Shown here: one piece after another, positions 1 through 8,855 of the stretch
Layout: each line of letters starts with the position of its first letter
Position numbering within the stretch: the stretch's first letter is position 1
From: PALSA-1440 sp050011195
GTDB taxonomy: Bacteria; Verrucomicrobiota; Verrucomicrobiia; Limisphaerales; UBA8199
NCBI GenBank assembly: GCA_050011195.1
Contig: JBEKJO010000008.1
Location: forward strand, 8,080 to 72,079
Length of the DNA stretch: 64,000 nucleotides
Direction of reading: 5' to 3'
Position numbers and translations under genes: made by a program
The notes under the pieces: model-generated
Databases searched by the model: none
Seen by the model: the letters and a program-made list of their open reading frames with translations, nothing else
Told to the model about the DNA's origin: nothing

Positions 1-2
1 AT

Positions 3-1595
3 CTGACCACCCCTCAGCCTGGGGGCATGCCCGGGTGGCCCGTCATGACCGAGGTGACTCAGCTCACCAATGGCTTGAGCGTGACGTGGGACGGGCCGTC
101 GGGCTACTACCAGCTTTACCAAAAGCCCTCGCTGAAGGCCGGTAGTTGGCAAGCCGTGGGCAGCGCCAGCCTTCTTCGCCAGGCCATCCTCACCGCGTCC
201 TCCAGCAGCGGCTTTTTCCGCGTCCTGGGCCCGTCTCCTATCTATGCCGGTGATGGGGCCTGCACCGAGTGCCATGGGAGCGCCCTCCTCACCGAGATCA
301 GCGACACGCCACATGCGCAAGCGTTCCAAATCTTGCAGCAGAGCGGCCAGGCCGCCAATCCCGCCGTTCTTCCCAGCTACACCGTAGGTTACGGATTGCC
401 GACCGGATTCAGCAGCGCGGCGGCGACGCCGGGGCTGGAGGGCGTGCAATGCGAGAATTGTCACGGCCCGGCGGCCAACCACGCGGCCAATGAGTTCGAC
501 CCGAGTGTGCTGCCGCGGGTGGAACTGGCGGCGACGGTCTGCGGCGGCTGCCATAGGGGGCCGCAGCAGCCGTACTACGACGAGTGGACCACCAGCGCTC
601 ACTCGCAGGTTCCCGGACAGAGTGTAATCCCAGACATGAACGCCGCGAACGTCATTGACGCGTGCGGCCAGTGCCACTCGGGGTCGGCACGGCTAAGCCT
701 GCTGTACGCGGAACCTGCGCCGACGGGCGACGCGGACATGCCGGTGGTTTGCGCGGTTTGCCACGACCCGCACGCCGAGCATACCTACGCGAACGCGCTG
801 AATGGGGTCTATACCTTTACGAACCTGCTGACTGGAGATGACATTGTCATCAGCAACAACCAGCTTGGAGCCGTTTACACCCAACAGCTCCTCAATCCTC
901 TCGCTTCGACCAACGATTACTTCGTGCCCGATGGGACGACGATCGCCAGCCAATACAACCCGAACATCAATCTCTGCGCCCAATGCCATAATGATCGGGG
1001 CGCGTCCTGGACCAACTCGAGCGAGCCGCCGCACCCATCGCTGCAGTACAACATGCTGCTGGGCACCGTCGGTGTGCTGGCCAGCGGCCCCACCAACCTG
1101 CCAGGCACGCACTCACAGTTGGAAAAGCAGTGCGTCGCCTGCCATATGCAGACCTCGCCGTACCAGAGCGCGGCACAGCCGGCCATAACCGGCCACAGCT
1201 TCAAGGTGCAACTTTACGACGTCTGTACCCCCTGCCATGGCAGCGGGCAGGGGCAAGGGCTGGTGCAGTTGCTCAACCTTATCGTCTCCAACCAAGTGTC
1301 TCAGGTGAAAGCAAGCTTGGACTATTGGGCGACCAACACCATCACTACCAATTTCCCGTCGGCGTTGAGAAGCTACGGCACGCGGGCGTGGGAGTACGCC
1401 ACCCCCGGCGGTTTGTCTTCCGGCGGGCCGGGACCAACTGCCAACTTGCAGACGAACATTCCAGTCAACATCCAGAAGGCCCGTTTCAATCTGTATGCGG
1501 TGTATAACGACGGCAGCGGGGGAGTCCACAACCCGTTCTATGTCTTAAGCCTGCTGTCCAACGCCGAAGCGTGGGTCCAGCAACAACTGCCCTAA
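3..1595 (+). CDS. Octaheme c-type cytochrome, 5' end incomplete
   Basis: The frame is open to the left edge with no stop, so the first usable Met (base 27) is probably internal and any signal peptide is outside the window. Eight CXXCH heme motifs are visible (CTECH, CENCH, CGGCH, CGQCH, CAVCH, CAQCH, CVACH, CTPCH; Cys at about residues 79, 142, 172, 213, 242, 317, 369 and 400 counted from base 27). Spacing and the 'CTECHGS...HAQAF' context resemble cytochrome c554-type multiheme proteins. Residues before the first heme match a small Verrucomicrobial domain ending 'GFFRVLGP'. It precedes a second multiheme cytochrome and an MtrB-like porin, so it could be the outer partner of an electron conduit. 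The redox partner is not deducible from sequence. Confidence 0.85.
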   Translation: MTTPQPGGMPGWPVMTEVTQLTNGLSVTWDGPSGYYQLYQKPSLKAGSWQAVGSASLLRQAILTASSSSGFFRVLGPSPIYAGDGACTECHGSALLTEISDTPHAQAFQILQQSGQAANPAVLPSYTVGYGLPTGFSSAAATPGLEGVQCENCHGPAANHAANEFDPSVLPRVELAATVCGGCHRGPQQPYYDEWTTSAHSQVPGQSVIPDMNAANVIDACGQCHSGSARLSLLYAEPAPTGDADMPVVCAVCHDPHAEHTYANALNGVYTFTNLLTGDDIVISNNQLGAVYTQQLLNPLASTNDYFVPDGTTIASQYNPNINLCAQCHNDRGASWTNSSEPPHPSLQYNMLLGTVGVLASGPTNLPGTHSQLEKQCVACHMQTSPYQSAAQPAITGHSFKVQLYDVCTPCHGSGQGQGLVQLLNLIVSNQVSQVKASLDYWATNTITTNFPSALRSYGTRAWEYATPGGLSSGGPGPTANLQTNIPVNIQKARFNLYAVYNDGSGGVHNPFYVLSLLSNAEAWVQQQLP

Positions 1596-1663
1596 CCGAG
1601 TGAATAGGACCCATCAGACTGGAATGGCCCTGCCTGCGCCGCAGAGTTGATAGCACCGCAACC

Positions 1664-1670
1664 AAGGAGG
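1664..1670 (+). promoter_or_regulatory. Strong Shine-Dalgarno AAGGAGG
   Basis: AAGGAGG lies 2 nt before the ATG at 1673 and 5 nt before a second ATG at 1676. The spacing favours the second ATG as the true start of the downstream cytochrome. Confidence 0.8.
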
Positions 1671-1672
1671 AC

Positions 1673-2533
1673 ATGATGAATTGCAAAACTGCCAGGTTGG
1701 GAATGTCTGCCACAAAACGGGGGCGCGGCCTGGCGCTGGCGGTCGGCACGCTGGTTCTGGTGCTGGCAGCCGTTTCCTGCCAGACGGTGAACCGATCGGT
1801 GGTGGTGCTGCCGGACGTGCCCGGGGCCAAGTATATCGGGTCCAAGGAGTGTGAGCAGTGCCATGACAAGTTATACCGCGATTTCGCCACGGCGGACCAC
1901 GCGCGCCTGGTGGCCGCGGGGACGAACGCGATCAACGCCGGCTGCGAATCCTGCCACGGCCCGTGCAGCCTCCACTCGGAGTCAGGCGGTGAAACGAAAC
2001 CTCCGTACAGTTTCACACCCGGCCGCCCCCAAACCAGCAGCTATGGCGCGCGGTTGCAGGTCGAGCCTGCCCGCGCGAAGGAAACGGTCTGCTTCGAGTG
2101 CCATCCCGACGTGCGGGGCCAGTTCAGCCTGCCCAGCCATCATCCCGTGCCGGAAGGGAGACTCACCTGCACCGCCTGCCATTCGCCGCACAAAGGCTCG
2201 ATTGTCATTGGCGGCGGCACGTCGCTGCTTTCCCAAAATGAAAGCTGCTTCCGCTGCCATGCCGCCCAGCGTGGTCCCTACACTTTCCAACACGACGCCC
2301 TGCGCGAAGGCTGCGCCACTTGTCACAATGTCCACGGGTCGGTCAATGCCAAGCTGCTGAGTGTTCGCGATGCGAACCTGTGTTTGAGATGCCATTTCCA
2401 ACAGATCAGTAACGGCAAGCTTCTCATCGGGGGTTCCGACCACACGGTGCGCGTGCAGCAAGGCACCTGTTGGACGGCGGGCTGTCACACGGCGGTCCAT
2501 GGTTCCCGGGTGAGTCCCTCTTTGCAGTTCTAA
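1673..2533 (+). CDS. MtrA/DmsE-like multiheme cytochrome, probable lipoprotein
   Basis: Eight heme sites are visible: seven CXXCH (Cys about 60, 91, 140, 166, 192, 214, 237) and one expanded CX4CH (CWTAGCH, about 266-272). The N-terminus has a basic stretch, a hydrophobic segment and 'LAAVSC', a possible lipobox. The opening 'GSKECEQCHDK...F..ADHARL' resembles the MtrA/DmsE family, whose members normally carry ten hemes, so this is a shorter version. The next gene starts 3 bp downstream and encodes the cognate-type outer-membrane porin. Inferred role: carrying electrons through the porin between periplasm and cell surface. The start may be the second Met (1676), which is better spaced from the ribosome-binding site. 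Confidence 0.88.
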   Translation: MMNCKTARLGMSATKRGRGLALAVGTLVLVLAAVSCQTVNRSVVVLPDVPGAKYIGSKECEQCHDKLYRDFATADHARLVAAGTNAINAGCESCHGPCSLHSESGGETKPPYSFTPGRPQTSSYGARLQVEPARAKETVCFECHPDVRGQFSLPSHHPVPEGRLTCTACHSPHKGSIVIGGGTSLLSQNESCFRCHAAQRGPYTFQHDALREGCATCHNVHGSVNAKLLSVRDANLCLRCHFQQISNGKLLIGGSDHTVRVQQGTCWTAGCHTAVHGSRVSPSLQF

Positions 2534-2536
2534 CCA

Positions 2537-4723
2537 GTGACCCGAAAGCCGATGAAGCCCATAATGCCAATGCTGAATCAAGGGGGCCGCCGGTGCGGGG
2601 CGGCTTTGCTCGGTCTCATTTTGCCGGCCTTCGCCCTTTTGGCGGCGGATACCAATGCTCCCCCAGCGACCGTCCCCGCCGCTTTGACGCCGGAGCAGAT
2701 GTTCGAGGGCGGAACCAACTCCTTCAACAACTGGATAGACCTGTCGGCCGGCGGGTTCATCTCGGGCGGCAACAAGGCCCAGTTCCAGCAGCGGCACCAG
2801 ACCTACGGCGGGGCGTTCGGCGGCATCGAGGATTTCCATTACCAGACTGATCTCGCCAAGGGCACCACGTTGACCACAGACGGGCGGGCGATCTTCGATA
2901 ACGACGATTACAAATTGAGCCTGAGTCTGACGCGCGAGAAGCTCGGGTATGTGCGTTTTTCCTATACTGAATACCGCACCTGGGAGAATGGCGACGGCGG
3001 CTTTTTCCCCCCTACAGGGACGTACTATCCATTGTCGAATAGCGCCGAGTCGCTCAAGCACGGCGATCTTTCAGTCGAGGCTGGCTTGACACTGGACAAC
3101 CTGCCGAAGGTGACGTTCAAATACGAGCATACGTTCCGGGAGGGAGACCAGAGTTCGACCAGTTGGGGCTTCGCGCAGCCGGCGCTCAACGTGACGCGCG
3201 GACTCAGCCCCTCCTTCTACGACATCAATGAGCACAGCGACATCTTTCAACTCGACGTGACCCACCAGATCAAGGCGACCGAGGCTGGCCTCGGGCTGCG
3301 TTATGAAACCGGCAGGATAGACGATGCGCTGAACACCTATCAGTACCCCGGACAGCCCTTCGCGCAGGAACTCACGGACCGGCAAATCACCACTTATGAC
3401 GCGTTCGACGTTCACGCCTTCACGGAAACCTGGCTCAGGAAGAACCTCATGCTCTCCTCGGGGTTCGCGTATTCGGATCTGGACAACAATTTCTCCGGCA
3501 GCTACATTTCCGGCTCGGCCTTCGATGTCAGCGCGCCCATTCCCAACCCCCAGGCCGCGGGCACCGGCTACTACGGCTTGCAAGGCGGCTCGCACTTGCA
3601 GGAGTACGTGATGAACCTCAACCTCCTCTACAAACCCACCGAGCATCTCTCGATCACGCCTTCCGTGCGGGTGCAACAGGAGGATACGGATGCCAGCGCC
3701 AGCGGGATCGAGTACGTGAGCACCCCGCAACTGGGCGCCCTCCCGCCCACAGTCTTCACCGCCCCCTTCACGGCCAACAGCGATCAAAACTTCCTCGAGG
3801 TGCATGGCCGCCTGGACGTCGCCTACAAGGGATTCACCAACTGGGTGCTCTACGCCCGGGGGGATTGGACCGACGGGCAGGGCAACTTGAGCGCGGCGGG
3901 CGGGCCGGGGCTCGTGCCCTTTTTTGGAACTGGGATTTCACTCGGGACCCAGCAGCCCATCCTGCAGGAGACCGACGAAAACTATTTATACCAGAAATAC
4001 AGCGTCGGTGCCCGGTGGTATCCGGTCCGAGGCGTCACCCTCGATGCCGGCGGTTACTACAAGCTTAACCAATACAACTACAACAACGGGGTGGACAGCA
4101 CCCTGAACCCCGACTTATACCAGGCCTATCTGGTGATGCAGAACTTCGAGACCTACGACGGAAACCTGCGGCTGACCTTGAGGCCGCGCAGAAATGTGAC
4201 GCTCATCAGCCGTTATGAGTACCAGTACTCCACCATTAATACGACGCCCGACCCGGTTTTGGGCCTGAGCGGAGAGCAAACCTCGACCATGACCAGTCAC
4301 ATTATCGCGCAGGACGTGAGTTGGACGCCTTGGTCCCGGTTATACCTGCAGGTCGGCTTCAACTACGTCTTAAGCCAAACCAAAACCCCGGCCTCCGATG
4401 TCACCCAGGCCATCCTCGCCGCGCAGAACAACTACTGGACTCTGAACTTTTCTTCCGGACTGGTCCTGGATAACAAGACCGACCTGAAGCTGGGGTTCTT
4501 CTACTATCGGGCGGATGATTACACCGATATCTCCGCCGCCGGGGTGCCTTACGGGGCCGGCGGGGAGGAGTATGGCGTGACGGCCACGCTGACTCGGCGG
4601 ATCAGCGAGCACCTTCGCCTCTCGTTGAAGTATGGCTTCTCCCGCTGCACCGACGCCCTCTATGGCGGGAATCAGGATTTCTGCTCCCAGCTCGTCTATT
4701 CCAGCCTGCAATACCGGTTTTGA
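2537..4723 (+). CDS. MtrB/PioB-like decaheme-associated outer-membrane porin
   Basis: 728 residues starting with GTG; ATGs at 2552 and 2564 are alternatives, the latter just before a signal peptide (hydrophobic 'AALLGLILPAFALLA'). The mature part shows alternating beta-strand pattern throughout, with family-like segments 'GYVRFSYTEYRTWENGDGG' and 'FKYEHTFREGDQSS', and ends in an aromatic 'YRF' as outer-membrane barrels do. Size and position directly after a multiheme cytochrome match MtrB/PioB proteins, the sleeve of porin-cytochrome conduits. The N-terminal CXXC of Shewanella MtrB is not seen. Two Cys near the C-terminus could form a disulfide. Confidence 0.87.
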   Translation: MTRKPMKPIMPMLNQGGRRCGAALLGLILPAFALLAADTNAPPATVPAALTPEQMFEGGTNSFNNWIDLSAGGFISGGNKAQFQQRHQTYGGAFGGIEDFHYQTDLAKGTTLTTDGRAIFDNDDYKLSLSLTREKLGYVRFSYTEYRTWENGDGGFFPPTGTYYPLSNSAESLKHGDLSVEAGLTLDNLPKVTFKYEHTFREGDQSSTSWGFAQPALNVTRGLSPSFYDINEHSDIFQLDVTHQIKATEAGLGLRYETGRIDDALNTYQYPGQPFAQELTDRQITTYDAFDVHAFTETWLRKNLMLSSGFAYSDLDNNFSGSYISGSAFDVSAPIPNPQAAGTGYYGLQGGSHLQEYVMNLNLLYKPTEHLSITPSVRVQQEDTDASASGIEYVSTPQLGALPPTVFTAPFTANSDQNFLEVHGRLDVAYKGFTNWVLYARGDWTDGQGNLSAAGGPGLVPFFGTGISLGTQQPILQETDENYLYQKYSVGARWYPVRGVTLDAGGYYKLNQYNYNNGVDSTLNPDLYQAYLVMQNFETYDGNLRLTLRPRRNVTLISRYEYQYSTINTTPDPVLGLSGEQTSTMTSHIIAQDVSWTPWSRLYLQVGFNYVLSQTKTPASDVTQAILAAQNNYWTLNFSSGLVLDNKTDLKLGFFYYRADDYTDISAAGVPYGAGGEEYGVTATLTRRISEHLRLSLKYGFSRCTDALYGGNQDFCSQLVYSSLQYRF

Positions 4724-4750
4724 GCCTCGGCAACCTGCCCTTGGAATACC

Positions 4751-4788
4751 CTCAAGAATCCGCGCCCGGAGTCGCAGGCATTCTTGAG
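4751..4788. terminator. Inverted repeat between convergent genes
   Basis: CTCAAGAAT and ATTCTTGAG form a perfect 9-bp stem with a 20-nt loop between the porin and the convergent GH2 gene. There is no T-run, so a bidirectional terminator is only a guess. Confidence 0.35.
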
Positions 4789-4894
4789 TCACATAAATCT
4801 GGGTTTCTGCCCTGGGGGCGTCCGATCTGCTGGCAGGAACCAAAGACTCCCTGCTTCTCTTTAGAGATTCATGCTTGCGAGGCAGCTTGATCAG

Positions 4895-7800
4895 TCACCT
4901 TGTGACAGCGGGCGGCAGAAGCTGGAACCTGACCACCCCTTGCAGCACGTTACCGGGCTTGATCGGCTGGCCAATGCCATACTGCCCATCGTATTCGTTG
5001 ATCCCGGCAGGAGAGCCGTCGAAATGGTTCATGATCTTGACGGCCAGCGCCGCCGGGCCCAGGGTCGCGCGGAGGCTGTCGCTGCCGTCGGAAATGACCC
5101 GGATGCCGGCGCCTTGCGGGTTGGTCAGGCGGGCCTGGTAAATGTGGCGCTTGGTGCTTCGGAAGTCGTTGCAGCCCCAAGGATGGTCGTCCTGCGAATA
5201 GGGGCGGTCCCCCGGGGGAACAGTCTGCGGAATGGTGTTGTGGACCATCGCCACGCCCCGAGGCCGGCCGATATGGTCGTCGGGATAATAGGACCAGTCA
5301 GCGTTCCGGTCCCATTCCAAGCGGCCCATGTCCACGGGCAGTTCAAAGCCGAGCCCGATCTCGCGGGCGGAAAACTCCTGCTTGCCGTTGTATTTAAAGT
5401 TGTAGGCCATCTGGACATCGCCGGCGTCGTCCATTTTGATTTCGAACCCGCCGGTGAAATCGTCGTAGCGGCCATTCCAGTGGAGCACGGCCTGGCCCGG
5501 CTCAAGTTGGTAGTCGGCGCCAGAAAACGCCCAGGAGCGCGGGTCCGGATAGGGCTCGGCGTGGCCTGGAAAGCGCATGATATGCAAGACCGGGCCGGAA
5601 ATGATGACCGATTCGCGTCCCGCCAGGCACCACATCATCTGGCCGGTTCTTTTGTCATAGGAAAGCTCGGTGTTCCGGCCAAGGAGGCGGATTGCCTCGG
5701 CGCTCTGGAGGTAAGTGGTTGCGGGCATTTCAACGATGCGGGCGGGTTTGCCGGAGTTGGGGAGCGCCGGAATCTTGCGGGGACTGAAGTTGAGTTTGTA
5801 GCCGTCGATCATTCGGCCGGACTGGTCGTAGAACTCAAGCACCAGCGTATCGCCGGCCTGGGGCGGGCGTTTGGTCCGGAGGGACAGGGAACCTTTGGTC
5901 TGGGGAGCAACGCGAGCGCGGACCTGCCCATGTTCCAAGCTCTGCTCGAACGCGTTGCCGGTTCCGCGCGGCGAGTCGCCTGGGCCGTCCGACCACGTGT
6001 GAGATGGCCTGGCCAGCCGCCATTTGCAAGTGTAGTCATTGAGGTCGTTCCAGAAGTTCAGGTTCTCGACGGGAACCTCGATCGGCCTGCCCGCTGGCGG
6101 AATGGCGAGAGGCTTCGGTTCGATCCGGATCGGTGAGTTCGCTTTCTTGGCGAGCCACCACTCGGGCCGGGGCCGTCGCCAGCCGTCCACCGTGCCCCAA
6201 ACGTAGTCGCCGACAATCCCGCGCCGGGGCAGCTTGTAGATGCGGTCCGCGAAATGAATCCGCTGGTTGAAGTCGCGCCAGTAGCGGATGCCTTTATTGG
6301 GGACGAGGAAATTGTCATCCACCCAGGAGAACTGCATGGTGCCGATAAAGTTGTCGCGGCGGCGCGCCGCGTCCAAAAGTTCCTGGACGTGGGTGCCCCA
6401 ATAGTCCCTGAGGCCGGGGTCCAGTTCAACGCCATAAGCCAGCGCGCCCCAGCCGTGGAAGATGCCGAATGATTCGTCGTTGATCACCGGCATCGGCAGG
6501 CTCTGGGTGTCGGCGAGCTTTTGGAAGCTCATCGGACAGTGGTAGGTCGCGATTTCAAGGTTGGCCGACTGGCCGGTTCCGCAAGGCCGGGTGGGGTCGG
6601 ACTGGCGGAGAAACTGATGCACCATCTCGAAGTCGCGGCCGAAGGCGCTCTCGTTGCAGATGGACCAGATCGCGACTGAGGGCCGGTTGCGGTCGCGCTC
6701 GACGTACTCGGACATCACGCTGAGCATGAACGGCGCGTTGCGCAGGTCCTGCGACCACTTCGCGTCCCAAACAAAGCAGAACGGACCGTCGTCTTCGACG
6801 TAGAGGCCGAGTTCGTCGGTCAGTTCCATCGTGTAGGGATGTGAAGGAAAAACGCAGACGCGCAGGGCGTTGAAATTCGCCAGCTTCATCAGTTCGATGT
6901 CCTTTTTATTGATAGCGTCGCTCAGATAACGGCCCGTGAGGGGATGGGCGTCGAGCCTCGAGACGCCCCGGAACTTGATCGGTTTGCCGTTAAATTCGAA
7001 CAGCCGTCCTTTGACCTCAACCTGGCGGAAGCCAAACCGTTCCCGGATGGCTGATAGCGCGGCTCCGCGCCCGGCCAGCTCCGCCACCAGCGTGTAAAGC
7101 TTCGGTTGCTCAGCATTCCACTGGTGGGGCGCGGCGACCTTGGCTTGGAGCTTGATCGTGCGTGTTTCCCAGGGCAGGAGAGAGGCATTGGTGGAAAGTC
7201 CGCGCAAAACCACCTCCTTGCCTCGGGGATCAAACAAGCGAAGCTTAAGGCCGGCATCAGACAGCGCGTTGGACCGTTCATTGGCCACATCGACATCGAC
7301 AGACAGCAAGGCGTCCTGGTAGGCCGGATCGAACGTCGTCGCGAGTGCGAGCCGGGAGACGTGGGCGGGCTCGACCGCGAAGACTTCCAGTGGACGCCAT
7401 AGGCCAGCGAGGTTGAAATAGGCGAAATAAGTCATGCGGTCGAAGTTCGCGGCCGTCGAAAGGGCCTCGACCAGGATCATGATCTGGTTTTCGCCCGGAT
7501 GCGCCGTGCCGGTAATATCGAGTTCAAACGGTGTGGCGCCTCCTTCGTGGCTTCCCACGCGCGCGCCATTAACGAAGACTTCGCAACGGCTGTAAATCGC
7601 CTCGGCTCGGAACTTGATCCTCTTGCCCGTCCAGCTTTTGGGGACGGTGAATGTCCTCTTATAGAGTCCAAACCCGCTTTCGCAGACGAAGCCTTCCATT
7701 TCCCAGTGGGCGGGCACGTTGATCGCGCGCCACTCGAGGGTCTGGGATTGCGCGGAAAAATCTTTCGGCGGATCGGGAACGAAGCTCCATAGGCCGTCAA

Positions 7801-8203
7801 GGGAGAGCCGGTTGGCCGATCCTTTGGCCGGCCTTGGGGTCAGCCTCATGGCGATGTCTCCGCTGTCAAGCGTGCGCTCCGCGATCATCCCGCCGGCCGT
7901 CGCGCTGATCTTGACCGGTCCGACGGATGAGAGCGGCAGATCGGCCCTAAAAAAGCCTTGCTCGTCGGTTTTCACGGCGCTTTTCCACGAGCCGGCCGGC
8001 GTCTGGCCGGTGACTTCGATGGACGCGTCTTTGACCGCGACCGTGCCATCAACTCGCGAAACCGTGCCGACCAAATGCCCCAGAAGATCTCCGGCCACCG
8101 ATATGACCGGAGCGCCGTTGCCGGCGGCAGGCCCGCCTGTGGCCGCAAACGTAATGAGCGCCAATGCCGTTAGCAAAACCCGCACTTTGTTGGAATAATT
8201 CAT
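4895..8203 (-). CDS. Exported glycoside hydrolase family 2 protein
   Basis: 1102 residues with a clear signal peptide ('VLLTALALITFAATGGPAAG'). Domain order: a carboxypeptidase-regulatory-like beta-sandwich (about 40-110), a GH2 sugar-binding jelly roll ('LDGLWSFVPDPP...GLYKRTF'), an immunoglobulin-like domain, the TIM barrel, then a long C-terminal beta-rich region. In the barrel the acid/base is probably the Glu of 'WSICNES' (about 517) and the nucleophile the Glu of 'INDESFG' (about 577). The family includes beta-galactosidases, beta-glucuronidases and beta-mannosidases; the substrate cannot be decided here. AGGAAG lies just before the ATG. It sits 20 bp after the preceding membrane-protein gene and could be cotranscribed with it. 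Confidence 0.85.
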   Translation of the reverse strand: MNYSNKVRVLLTALALITFAATGGPAAGNGAPVISVAGDLLGHLVGTVSRVDGTVAVKDASIEVTGQTPAGSWKSAVKTDEQGFFRADLPLSSVGPVKISATAGGMIAERTLDSGDIAMRLTPRPAKGSANRLSLDGLWSFVPDPPKDFSAQSQTLEWRAINVPAHWEMEGFVCESGFGLYKRTFTVPKSWTGKRIKFRAEAIYSRCEVFVNGARVGSHEGGATPFELDITGTAHPGENQIMILVEALSTAANFDRMTYFAYFNLAGLWRPLEVFAVEPAHVSRLALATTFDPAYQDALLSVDVDVANERSNALSDAGLKLRLFDPRGKEVVLRGLSTNASLLPWETRTIKLQAKVAAPHQWNAEQPKLYTLVAELAGRGAALSAIRERFGFRQVEVKGRLFEFNGKPIKFRGVSRLDAHPLTGRYLSDAINKKDIELMKLANFNALRVCVFPSHPYTMELTDELGLYVEDDGPFCFVWDAKWSQDLRNAPFMLSVMSEYVERDRNRPSVAIWSICNESAFGRDFEMVHQFLRQSDPTRPCGTGQSANLEIATYHCPMSFQKLADTQSLPMPVINDESFGIFHGWGALAYGVELDPGLRDYWGTHVQELLDAARRRDNFIGTMQFSWVDDNFLVPNKGIRYWRDFNQRIHFADRIYKLPRRGIVGDYVWGTVDGWRRPRPEWWLAKKANSPIRIEPKPLAIPPAGRPIEVPVENLNFWNDLNDYTCKWRLARPSHTWSDGPGDSPRGTGNAFEQSLEHGQVRARVAPQTKGSLSLRTKRPPQAGDTLVLEFYDQSGRMIDGYKLNFSPRKIPALPNSGKPARIVEMPATTYLQSAEAIRLLGRNTELSYDKRTGQMMWCLAGRESVIISGPVLHIMRFPGHAEPYPDPRSWAFSGADYQLEPGQAVLHWNGRYDDFTGGFEIKMDDAGDVQMAYNFKYNGKQEFSAREIGLGFELPVDMGRLEWDRNADWSYYPDDHIGRPRGVAMVHNTIPQTVPPGDRPYSQDDHPWGCNDFRSTKRHIYQARLTNPQGAGIRVISDGSDSLRATLGPAALAVKIMNHFDGSPAGINEYDGQYGIGQPIKPGNVLQGVVRFQLLPPAVTR

Positions 8204-8223
8204 ACTTCCTGGCCGCCACGCGG

Positions 8224-8853
8224 CTAAGAGCTAATTGGGACGGCCTGAGCGCAATCCTGCCTGACCTTCGGCGGGGACCACGCCGGGTCGAGCCAGGCGG
8301 TGGCTAGGACCCAAAACATGGCGAATGGAACCGCTCCCAGCAACGAAAGCATCATCGAGTTCATGGCGCGACCCATCAGGTCCGGAGTGCCCCGCTCGGT
8401 CAGGCCCAGATAAATGAACGTCGCCATGGCTTTGAGCAGAAAACAGAGGCCGCAGGCTTTGCCCAGCGTGGCCCACAAGGGGTGCCGGGCAGTCAGCCGC
8501 CACTGGTAACACCACAACAACACGACTCCATAGAGCACGCCCATAACCGGCGGCACCCAAACCGGCAGGACCGGCGGCCAATCTTCAGGGTGCTTGATGC
8601 CGGCACAGAGGACGGAGACGACCACCATGCAGACACCCCCCAACAGGCCCGCTGCCGCCCCTGTGACCAGGGCGTAACGGTCGCTTGGCGCGATGCCTTC
8701 GCGGGCCTGTTTCAATCCCAGCCAGAGAGTGCCCGCAGACAGGCTCATGCCCAGGGCGCCGGCCATTAGCCCGTTGGGGACGAGCCACAAAAGGCCGCTT
8801 ACAATGCCACCGAGGCCCGTGAGCAAAAACAAACCGATATAGCGCAAATACAT
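8224..8853 (-). CDS. Polytopic membrane protein, unknown function
   Basis: 209 residues when started at the ATG at 8853, two bases after the stop of the radical SAM gene; a longer frame reaching 9111 would overlap that gene and is less likely. About five or six hydrophobic segments are visible ('YIGLFLLTGLGGIVSGLLWL', 'LVTGAAAGLLGGVCMVVVSV', 'VMGVLYGVVLLWCYQW', 'SLLGAVPFAMFWVLATAW'). I do not recognise a family. It is the last member of a tightly packed operon with a methyltransferase and a radical SAM protein and may export or anchor their product. Confidence 0.72.
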   Translation of the reverse strand: MYLRYIGLFLLTGLGGIVSGLLWLVPNGLMAGALGMSLSAGTLWLGLKQAREGIAPSDRYALVTGAAAGLLGGVCMVVVSVLCAGIKHPEDWPPVLPVWVPPVMGVLYGVVLLWCYQWRLTARHPLWATLGKACGLCFLLKAMATFIYLGLTERGTPDLMGRAMNSMMLSLLGAVPFAMFWVLATAWLDPAWSPPKVRQDCAQAVPISS

Positions 8854-8855
8854 AG

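Noticed and set aside
4871..6136. Long plus-strand frame (421 codons)
   Set aside because: It lies antisense to the GH2 gene, whose domains and catalytic motifs are clear; high GC gives long shadow frames.
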